From positions 1-8,327 of the forward strand of contig CAMPIY010000076.1 of the NCBI GenBank assembly GCA_946886645.1: a DNA stretch of 8,327 nt, in the 5' to 3' direction. The translations under genes and the position numbers were made by a program. Below, piece after piece: positions 1-6,188 of this stretch. The first letter of the stretch is position 1. Every line of letters starts with the position of its first letter. The DNA comes from an uncultured Sphingomonas sp. Lineage in GTDB: Bacteria > Pseudomonadota > Alphaproteobacteria > Sphingomonadales > Sphingomonadaceae. A model generated the notes under the pieces. It ran no database searches. It was not told the DNA's origin and saw nothing but the letters and a program-made list of their open reading frames with translations.

Positions 1-427
<427 letters not shown>

Positions 428-431
<4 letters not shown>

Positions 432-889
432 GCGAAGCCGTGCATCCCGGTCAGTGCCGCTGCGGCGCAACCCGCATCGAGGCCTCGGGTCCGCCACTGA
501 TCACGATGGCGTGCCACTGCACGGGGTGCCAGCGGATGACCGGCGGAGCTTATTCCCTCAGCAGCTTCTATCCGGCCGACCGTTTCGCGGTGACTCAAGG
601 CGATACTATTCGGGGCGGGCTCAAGACGGGTCCGGACCACCGCTTCTGTCCGGAGTGCATGAGCTGGATGTTTACCACGGCCAAGGAGATGGAAGGCCAT
701 GTGAACGTCCGTTCGACGATGTTCGACGACGCGGCGTTGCATCGGCCGTTCGTTGAAATGTTCCTGTCCGAAGGGATTCCGGGAACGGCATCCGGAGCGG
801 TGCACTCCTATCAAGGTTTCCCGGAAGAAAGCGAATTCCCGCAACTGATCGGCGCCTATGCGGCGTGGGATGAAAGGGTGAAGCAATGA
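428..889 (+). CDS. GFA/CENP-V-type zinc-binding protein
   Basis: A 153-residue protein with the complete cysteine layout of the GFA (glutathione-dependent formaldehyde-activating enzyme / CENP-V) fold: CRC at 10-12, CHCTGC at 29-34 and CPEC at 74-77. In the family these cysteines bind structural and catalytic zinc. The family was named for an enzyme reported to promote addition of formaldehyde to glutathione, but most members have no known substrate, and the glycine usually following the last CxxC is methionine here. There is no signal peptide or membrane segment, so it should be cytoplasmic. It starts with GTG and overlaps sucC by four bases (GTGA) and etfB by four bases (ATGA), so it is embedded in the sucC-etfBA transcript. 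Family assignment is firm; a formaldehyde or thiol-adduct role is only a guess. Confidence 0.88.
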
Positions 890-1635
890 AGCTGCTCGTT
901 GCTGTGAAGCGAGTGATCGATTTCAACGTCAAGCCGCGCGTCAAGATGGACGGCTCGGGCGTCGATCTCGCCAACGTCAAAATGTCGATGAACCCGTTCG
1001 ACGAGATTGCGGTCGAGGAAGCGATCCGCCTCAAGGAAAAGGGCGCGGCGACCGAGATCGTCGTCGTTTCGATCGGCCCGGCCAAGGCGCAGGAGACGCT
1101 CCGCACCGCGCTCGCAATGGGCGCCGACCGCGCGGTGCTGGTCCAGACCGAGGAAGAGGTCGAGCCACTCGCCGTCGCCAAGATTTTGAAGGGCGTCGCC
1201 GAGGAAGAGCAGCCGGGGATGGTGATCCTCGGCAAGCAGGCGATCGACGATGACTCGAACCAGACTGGCCAGATGCTGGCGGCGCTGTTGGATTGGTCGC
1301 AGGGCACCTTCGCCTCGAAGGTCGAAATCTCGGGCGGCGGCGTCAACGTCACGCGCGAAGTCGATGGCGGTTTGGAAACCGTCGCACTGTCCACGCCGGC
1401 GGTCGTCACGACCGACCTGCGTTTGAACGAACCGCGCTACGCCTCGCTGCCCAACATCATGAAGGCCAAGTCGAAGCCGCTCGCGACCAAGTCGCCGGGC
1501 GATTACGGCGTCGATGTCGCTCCGCGGCTGGAAACGCTGAAAGTGCTCGAACCGGCCAAGCGCCAGGCGGGCGTGAAGGTCGGCTCGGTCGATGAGCTGG
1601 TTGCGAAACTGAAGAGCCTGGGAGTCGCGAAATGA
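886..1635 (+). CDS. etfB: Electron transfer flavoprotein beta subunit
   Basis: A 249-residue protein of normal EtfB length. EtfAB is a soluble FAD/AMP heterodimer that takes electrons from acyl-CoA dehydrogenases and related flavoenzymes and passes them to ETF:quinone oxidoreductase. The N-terminus [16 protein letters not shown] and [12 protein letters not shown] (35-46) are typical, as are the AMP-binding [14 protein letters not shown] (116-129), [15 protein letters not shown] (171-185) and the recognition loop [14 protein letters not shown] (184-197) that docks onto partner dehydrogenases. The leucine matching human Leu195 is present (L188). The human Lys200 equivalent is K193, while the Lys203 position is Ser196. 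A clear Shine-Dalgarno AAAGGG (873-878) lies 7 bases before the ATG. It overlaps the genes on both sides by ATGA, which fits tight 1:1 coupling with etfA. Confidence 0.97.
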   Translation: MKLLVAVKRVIDFNVKPRVKMDGSGVDLANVKMSMNPFDEIAVEEAIRLKEKGAATEIVVVSIGPAKAQETLRTALAMGADRAVLVQTEEEVEPLAVAKILKGVAEEEQPGMVILGKQAIDDDSNQTGQMLAALLDWSQGTFASKVEISGGGVNVTREVDGGLETVALSTPAVVTTDLRLNEPRYASLPNIMKAKSKPLATKSPGDYGVDVAPRLETLKVLEPAKRQAGVKVGSVDELVAKLKSLGVAK

Positions 1636-2561
1636 AGACGCTCGTCCTCGTCGAACATGAAGGCGGCGCCATCAAGGACGCCACGCTGGCCACCGTCACC
1701 GCAGCCTCCAAGCTGGGCGACGTCGACCTGCTGGTCGCCGGCAAGGGCGTCGGCGGCGTGGCACAGGCCGCCGCGAAGATCGCCGGCGCCGGCAAGGTCC
1801 TGGTCGCCGACGGCGCGCACCTGGAGCATCAACTGGCCGAGGATGTCGCCCCGATCGCGGTCGCGCTGATGGCCGACCGCGATGCCTTTCTCGCCCCGGC
1901 AACGACCACCGGCAAGAACATCGCGCCGCGCGTCGCGGCGCTGCTCGACGTGATGCAGATTTCGGACATCCTCTCGGTCGAGGGCGAAGACACGTTCACC
2001 CGCCCGATCTACGCCGGCAACGCCATCGCGACGGTGAAGTCGAAGGACGCGAAGAAGGTCATCACCGTTCGCGGCACCGCTTTCGAAAAGGCTGCGGCCG
2101 AGGGGGGTAGTGGTACGGTCGAAACGGTCGACGCCGGTGGCTCGTCGGGCAAGTCGAGCTTCGTCTCGGCGGAGCTGTCCAAGTCGGAGCGCCCAGAGCT
2201 GACCAGCGCCAAGGTGATCGTCTCCGGCGGTCGGGCCTTCGGATCCAACGACCAGTTCCACGGCCTGCTCGACCCGCTCGCCGACAAGCTGGGCGCCGCC
2301 GTCGGCGCATCGCGCGCGGCCGTCGACGCGGGCTATGCGCCCAACGACTATCAGGTCGGCCAGACCGGCAAGATCGTCGCTCCCGACGTCTATATCGCGA
2401 TCGGCATTTCCGGCGCGATCCAGCACCTCGCCGGCATGAAGGATTCGAAGACGATCGTCGCGATCAACAAGGACGAAGAAGCCCCGATCTTCCAGGTCGC
2501 GGACATCGGCCTGGTCGGCGACCTGTTCAAAATCGTCCCGGAGCTGACCGAGAAGCTCTAG
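1632..2561 (+). CDS. etfA: Electron transfer flavoprotein alpha subunit
   Basis: A 309-residue protein of standard length. EtfA carries most of the FAD-binding site of the EtfAB dimer. The N-terminal domain starts [12 protein letters not shown]. The C-terminal FAD domain contains VSGGRAFGS (197-205), [13 protein letters not shown] (225-237), [16 protein letters not shown] (241-256), [12 protein letters not shown] (258-269) and [10 protein letters not shown] (278-287), which are the classic EtfA signatures contacting flavin. The ATG overlaps the etfB stop (ATGA, 1632-1635) and is preceded at 7 bases by GGGAG (1620-1624). The TAG stop (2559-2561) lies inside a CTAG shared with the stop of the convergent gene, so etfA has no private 3' untranslated region. 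It is the last gene of the plus-strand operon. Confidence 0.97.
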   Translation: MKTLVLVEHEGGAIKDATLATVTAASKLGDVDLLVAGKGVGGVAQAAAKIAGAGKVLVADGAHLEHQLAEDVAPIAVALMADRDAFLAPATTTGKNIAPRVAALLDVMQISDILSVEGEDTFTRPIYAGNAIATVKSKDAKKVITVRGTAFEKAAAEGGSGTVETVDAGGSSGKSSFVSAELSKSERPELTSAKVIVSGGRAFGSNDQFHGLLDPLADKLGAAVGASRAAVDAGYAPNDYQVGQTGKIVAPDVYIAIGISGAIQHLAGMKDSKTIVAINKDEEAPIFQVADIGLVGDLFKIVPELTEKL

Positions 2562-3490
2562 GGCTTGCTGAACGCTTTCCGCTGATCTTCCTGCGCGGCG
2601 AGGGGCGGGACGCCGAGCGCTCCGCGGAGCGCGTCCGAAACCAGGGCGCGGTCATACGGCTCCTGCGTCGCCGGCTGGTCGTTGGGCGTGCGGAACTGGG
2701 TGCCGAAAATCTGCTTCTGCCCGATGCTCTGCAGATATCGGTCGAGCGTCGCCGACGCGATCCAGGTCGCATCGGGACGGCCGCGCGCGGCGGCGATGAT
2801 CGCCAGCGTATGCGCCATCAGATAGTCGTCCGGCGTCGATCCATGCTGATAGACGAAGGCGGCCTGGTAGAAATCCGTGCCGCTGCGAAGCTGGCCGCCA
2901 TCAAGCAGGGCCTTGACCCGTAGCCGTCGGGCCGTGTCCTCCTTGCCGACCACCGGCCAGTCGATCGTAGCGGGGTTTTGCCGTGCAGCCTGGTCGGTTT
3001 CGAAGATACCGGCCATCTCGGGGTTGTCCGGCCAGTCCGGCATCGCTGCATAGGTCCTCGCCTTGTCCCAAGCATCCGAAACTCGCTCGCCCGGCCCGGC
3101 CCGGCTCAGGGCAATGGGTTCTATCGGGATGTCCTTGTATTTCAGCGTTCCGCCATCGTTGGTCGGCCGCCATATCAGGGCCGTGGTCTTGGAGCTATCG
3201 TCGCTTACCTCAAATTCGACCTCGTCCGACCCCTCCTTGCTGGCGATGATTTTCTCGCTTGAGACCGGGCCTTCGACAGCTGAAAAGACCGCGAAGTTCG
3301 AAGTGGCCTCGAAATGCTTCGGCCGGGTCAGGCTTCCCGCCCAGCCACCCTCGGCCGCCGGATCCTTTCGGAGTTCGAGCAGCAAGATCGGGCGGCCGCT
3401 TGCTCGCAAGACCCAGCGGCCTTCACTTGGTGTCGCCGTCTCAGCGACGGACGACAATGACAGCAGCAGAAACAGGATTGCGAAGCGCAT
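2558..3490 (-). CDS. Secreted protein of unknown function with DUF6624-like C-terminal part
   Basis: A 310-residue product. The chosen ATG at 3490 begins a clear signal peptide (MRFAILFLLLSLSSVAETA, likely cut near residue 16-20) and has GGGGAG/GGAGAGG just upstream (3494-3502). The frame stays open further upstream only because it shadows the preceding gene. Residues about 20-130 form a beta-rich region with no family I recognise (RWVLRASGRPILLLEL, ALIWRPTNDGG). Residues about 155-265 resemble DUF6624: a DQAAR segment, YQHGSTPDDYLMAHTLA, and LDRYLQSIGQKQIFGTQF, matching the family's 'DR...G..Q.(Y/F)GTQ' ending. DUF6624 has no established activity. The gene is the last of the minus-strand series, 68 bases after the DUF885 gene, and its TAG stop overlaps the etfA stop in CTAG. 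Gene reality is very likely; the domain call is from memory of the motif. Confidence 0.85.
   Translation of the reverse strand: MRFAILFLLLSLSSVAETATPSEGRWVLRASGRPILLLELRKDPAAEGGWAGSLTRPKHFEATSNFAVFSAVEGPVSSEKIIASKEGSDEVEFEVSDDSSKTTALIWRPTNDGGTLKYKDIPIEPIALSRAGPGERVSDAWDKARTYAAMPDWPDNPEMAGIFETDQAARQNPATIDWPVVGKEDTARRLRVKALLDGGQLRSGTDFYQAAFVYQHGSTPDDYLMAHTLAIIAAARGRPDATWIASATLDRYLQSIGQKQIFGTQFRTPNDQPATQEPYDRALVSDALRGALGVPPLAAQEDQRKAFSKP
2608..2636. repeat. GC-rich nested inverted repeat at the convergent gene junction
   Basis: Bases 2617-2632 form a perfect 16-base palindrome (GCGCTCCGCGGAGCGC), able to fold as a 6-bp stem with a CGCG loop. It is flanked by GGACGC (2608-2613) and GCGTCC (2631-2636), which can pair as an outer stem with a bulge. 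It lies about 50 bases beyond the etfA stop, inside the 3' end of the convergent secreted-protein gene. No T-run follows on either strand, so it is not a textbook intrinsic terminator. It could stabilise or delimit the etfA 3' end, or simply reflect GC-rich coding sequence. Confidence 0.4.
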
Positions 3491-3558
3491 GGACCTCTCC
3501 CCGCGCCGATCCTCGCCCGGCTTCGCGCCGCGGCAAACCGGTTTTCGGCGAACGGAGG
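3491..3558 (-). other. Short gap between the DUF885 gene and the secreted-protein gene
   Basis: Sixty-eight non-coding bases. They hold the Shine-Dalgarno region of the downstream gene (3494-3502) and a 10-base palindrome AAACCGGTTT at 3535-3544, flanked by CGCCG (3526-3530) and CGGCG (3546-3550), which can pair. No T-run and no convincing promoter pair are visible, so read-through from the upstream gene is plausible. Confidence 0.4.
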
Positions 3559-4857
3559 TTAGGAGCCCTTCAAATCGCTCGGCAGCGTCGGCTCGGACAG
3601 GATTTTCTCCATCCGGGCCCAGCGCGCTTTCGGGTCGGTCCCCGCCGCTTCGACATAGGCGCGGACCATGTCCTGGCCGAGGCCATAGTTGATGACATAG
3701 GACCGATACTGGTCGGTGAAGTCCAGGCTCTTTTCCGCCCGTTCCTTCGACTGTAGCTGGTATTTCTGGCTTAGCTGGACCGCCTGGGCGCGGCTGATCT
3801 TCCCGTCCAGATAGTCGCGGGCGATGGTCATGCGGGCGCCGGCCAGGTCGTGCATTGCCTTGGACAGTGCAAGATATTTGCTGGCCTCGGCCGTTGGCAG
3901 TCCGGCCAGCGGATAGAGGGTGGCCATCTCGAATTTCAGCTGGTCGTCGCCCGGGAAGGCGAGGTCGATGCCGTAGTTGGCCGAGCCTTCGGCAATCAGC
4001 GACTGGGGCGAATAGAGCGGATAGACGCTGAACTCGATCCAGTTCCTGCCCTTCGTCAGCTTCTCCTCGAGCAGCGCGTTCAGCACATGGTGGCCGGGAT
4101 AGCCTTCGTGGCAGCCAAGATCGACCGCGCGGCTGATCCGGATCGGCAGGTCGGTGTTCACCTGGATCAGGCTGTGGGCATTGCCCTTGTAATAGTTGTA
4201 CCCGCTCCAGCTCTTGCCGGTGACGAACTCCATGGTGAAGCTCTCGTTCTTCGGAAGCGCGATATGCTCCAGCGTCCGCCGCTTGCACTCGGCGATGGCG
4301 GCGTCGAACACCGGCTTCAGCCGATCCTTGGGGATGTTGAATCGATCCTGGAACGCCTCGACCCGCTCGGGGAGCGGGCCACTTCCGGGCACCAGGGCCT
4401 CGATCCTGGCGAGCACCGGGTCATAGCTTTCGAGCGGCATCAGGTCGGGCACGACGCCGAACAACCCGCGCGCCTCGTCGGCGAAGGAGAGCTTCTCGCC
4501 CTGCATCATCCTGAGCCGCGTCGCCGCCGCGGTCAGCTGCGCCGCGAGGAAGCGGACGCGGCGGGCGTCGAGCGAATCGCCCTCCGCGGGGACGGCGGCG
4601 ACGCGGGCCTGCAAATCCTTCGTGCGCTTCGCCAGTTCGGGCAGCGAGAGTTTGGCCGCCTCGGCCGTCGCGCGCTCCTGCAAATCGGACGGCCCGTAAT
4701 AGGCGTCGATATAGCCTTCCTCCTTCTCGCCAATCTCCAGGCTGAGCAGGACATAATCGCGCGCGATCGCGTCGACCCGCTCATCGGGCTTGGGCGCCTG
4801 GCGGCCACAGCCGGCGACGGATACGGCGAGCAGCGCGGCGGCGAAGAGATGCTTCAT
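3559..4857 (-). CDS. DUF885 family lipoprotein, putative metallopeptidase-like
   Basis: A 432-residue product. The ATG at 4857 is chosen because it starts a lipoprotein signal (MKHLFAAALLAVSVAGC; lipobox VAGC, acylated Cys17) and AAAGG lies 8 bases upstream (4866-4870). The longer open frame upstream overlaps nhaA and is spurious. The mature part is alpha-helical and carries the DUF885 hallmark HEGYPGHH (250-257) followed by SLIAEGSANYG (286-296), where E290 could be a further metal ligand. DUF885 proteins are thought to be related to zinc peptidases, but activity is unproven for most. The usual 'EGW..Y' second motif reads EGSANY here. FTMEFVTGKSWSGYNYYKGN (207-226) lies before the active-site helix, as expected for substrate-facing strands. 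Location should be membrane-anchored on the periplasmic side. It lies 65 bases after nhaA and 68 before the last gene. Confidence 0.9.
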   Translation of the reverse strand: MKHLFAAALLAVSVAGCGRQAPKPDERVDAIARDYVLLSLEIGEKEEGYIDAYYGPSDLQERATAEAAKLSLPELAKRTKDLQARVAAVPAEGDSLDARRVRFLAAQLTAAATRLRMMQGEKLSFADEARGLFGVVPDLMPLESYDPVLARIEALVPGSGPLPERVEAFQDRFNIPKDRLKPVFDAAIAECKRRTLEHIALPKNESFTMEFVTGKSWSGYNYYKGNAHSLIQVNTDLPIRISRAVDLGCHEGYPGHHVLNALLEEKLTKGRNWIEFSVYPLYSPQSLIAEGSANYGIDLAFPGDDQLKFEMATLYPLAGLPTAEASKYLALSKAMHDLAGARMTIARDYLDGKISRAQAVQLSQKYQLQSKERAEKSLDFTDQYRSYVINYGLGQDMVRAYVEAAGTDPKARWARMEKILSEPTLPSDLKGS

Positions 4858-4887
4858 CAAAAAGGCCTTTGCGTTTGGGCTCCGCCG

Positions 4888-4916
4888 TTCATCGGCACCG
4901 CGACGGTTCGCGTCAA
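4888..4916 (-). promoter_or_regulatory. Candidate promoter for the DUF885 lipoprotein gene
   Basis: Read on the minus strand, TTGACG (4916-4911) is a 5/6 match to the -35 consensus and is separated by 17 bases from GATGAA (4893-4888), a weak -10. This falls in the 65-base gap between the nhaA stop and the lipoprotein ATG and would start transcription about 25 bases before the ATG. It would let the last two genes be expressed apart from nhaA. The -10 is poor, so this is tentative. Confidence 0.3.
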
Positions 4917-4922
4917 CCTCGG

Positions 4923-6128
4923 CTAATCGTGCTGGTCGGCGGCGAAGATCTCGCCGGCCTCGTCGATGTCGTCCGCGTCCGGTTCGATCGGCCGTGCCAG
5001 CCGCAGGACCGCGTATCCGGCAATGGCCGACAACAGCGAGCCCGCCAGCGTGCCTAGCTTGGCTTCGTCCACGCGGAGCTGGTCGCCGGGAAAGGCCAAT
5101 GCGCCGATGAACAGGCTCATCGTGAAGCCGATCCCGCAAAGGATTGCCGCGCCGTAAAGCTGCATCCAGCTTGCACCTTCGGGCTTCGATGCGATTCCTG
5201 TCCGGACGGATAATGCGACGGCACCGAAAATCCCGATCTGCTTGCCGAGGAACAGGCCGAGGAGGACGGCAAGTGGAACCGGGTCGGTCAGGGCGGTCAT
5301 GCCGCCGGTAAGATGCACGCCCGCGGATACCAGCCCGAAAATGGGAACGATCAGGAACATCACCCAGGGATGGATCGCATGTTCCAGCCGCTTGAGCGGC
5401 GACCGGCTTTCATCGCCGAGCGGGATGGTCAGCGCGGCAAGGACTCCAGCGATGGTTGCGTGCACCCCGCTGGCCAGCATCAGCACCCACATCAGCGCGA
5501 ATCCGGCGATGTAGGGCCATAGCCGCCGCACTCCGAACCGACCGAGCGCCAACATGGCTGCCGCCAGGACCAGCGCCGCGACAAGCGCAGGGATGTTGAG
5601 GTCGCTCGTATAGAAAAGGGCGATCACCAGCACCGCGCCGATGTCGTCGACGATGGCGATGGTGACCAGCAGCAGCTTGATCGACGGAGGCGCGTGGCGG
5701 CCGAGGATCGCGAGCACGCCGATGGCGAAAGCGATGTCCGTCGCGGCGGGGATCGCCCAGCCGTGGACGAAGGCCGGATCGGCGCCCACGACCGCGACGT
5801 AAATCAGCGCGGGGACGGCCATTCCCGCCACGGCCGCGACGATCGGCAGCCGGCGCTCCGCGGGGGTGGCGAGCCGCCCCTCATACCATTCGCGCTTCAC
5901 TTCCAGTCCGACGAGCAGGAAGAAGATCGCCATTAGCCCGTCGGCGACGAATAAATGCGGCGTCAGCTGGCCGACGCGCGGCAAGGTGAGGCCCAGGGGC
6001 CGCTCGATCATGTGATGCCATTGGCCGGCCCAGGGAGAATTGGCGGCGACCATTGCGGCGATCGCCGCCGCGATCAGCAGCAGACCGGCATTGCGCTCCT
6101 CGCGAGCCTGCTTCGCGGCATCGGCCAT
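4923..6128 (-). CDS. nhaA: Na+/H+ antiporter NhaA
   Basis: A 401-residue polytopic inner-membrane protein of typical NhaA length. It exchanges cytoplasmic Na+ (or Li+) for two protons, controlling sodium and pH. Key residues of the E. coli protein are all recognisable: D131 in PAATDIAFAIG (E. coli D133), D161 and D162 in IAIVDDIGAVL (D163/D164, ion-binding pair), H223 in SGVHATIAG (H225), the cytoplasmic EH..H cluster in RLEHAIHPWV (E249, H250, H253) and K296 in LGKQIGI (K300). The conserved CGIGFTMSLFIGALAF (331-346) is present. The C-terminus ends in an acidic tail (EPDADDIDEAGEIFAADQHD) after the last membrane helix. An in-frame TAA four codons upstream limits the start to this ATG, but no good Shine-Dalgarno precedes it. 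It begins 52 bases after the phytase stop. Confidence 0.97.
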   Translation of the reverse strand: MADAAKQAREERNAGLLLIAAAIAAMVAANSPWAGQWHHMIERPLGLTLPRVGQLTPHLFVADGLMAIFFLLVGLEVKREWYEGRLATPAERRLPIVAAVAGMAVPALIYVAVVGADPAFVHGWAIPAATDIAFAIGVLAILGRHAPPSIKLLLVTIAIVDDIGAVLVIALFYTSDLNIPALVAALVLAAAMLALGRFGVRRLWPYIAGFALMWVLMLASGVHATIAGVLAALTIPLGDESRSPLKRLEHAIHPWVMFLIVPIFGLVSAGVHLTGGMTALTDPVPLAVLLGLFLGKQIGIFGAVALSVRTGIASKPEGASWMQLYGAAILCGIGFTMSLFIGALAFPGDQLRVDEAKLGTLAGSLLSAIAGYAVLRLARPIEPDADDIDEAGEIFAADQHD

Positions 6129-6169
6129 GGTCGAGGCTTAGGTGGAGGCGTGGGTTGGCTCAAGGGCCC

Positions 6170-6188
6170 GGCGCTTCGCGTCAGCGCC
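6170..6188 (-). repeat. Stem-loop spanning the phytase stop codon
   Basis: Read on the minus strand, GGCGCT pairs with AGCGCC around a 7-base loop (GACGCGA) that holds most of the phytase TGA. The perfect 6-bp GC-rich stem covers the final phytase codons and the first bases of the 52-base gap to nhaA. No T-run follows, so intrinsic termination is doubtful. It may act as a weak 3'-end or attenuation structure, or be chance. Confidence 0.3.

Noticed and set aside
672..1409. Minus-strand 245-residue frame opposite the GFA gene and etfB
   Set aside because: Ser/Thr/Arg-rich shadow of etfB with no recognisable motif.
1503..2426. Minus-strand 307-residue frame opposite etfB and etfA
   Set aside because: Repetitive Asp/Arg/Gly/Val-rich composition typical of the antisense frame of a GC-rich gene; it lies entirely over etfB and etfA.
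3491..4288. Upstream extension of the secreted-protein frame into the DUF885 gene (about 266 extra codons)
   Set aside because: The extension is an out-of-frame shadow of the DUF885 gene. The signal peptide and ribosome site fix the true start at 3490.
4861..4870. Palindrome AAAGGCCTTT overlapping the DUF885 ribosome site
   Set aside because: A perfect 10-base palindrome is expected several times by chance in a window this size and it has no loop to form a hairpin.
3850..4926. Plus-strand 358-residue open frame opposite the DUF885 gene
   Set aside because: Antisense shadow starting at GTG, rich in Arg/Gly/Leu, without any domain I can identify.
4858..5139. Upstream extension of the DUF885 frame into nhaA
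   Set aside because: It overlaps nhaA out of frame, and the lipoprotein signal with its ribosome site sets the start at 4857.
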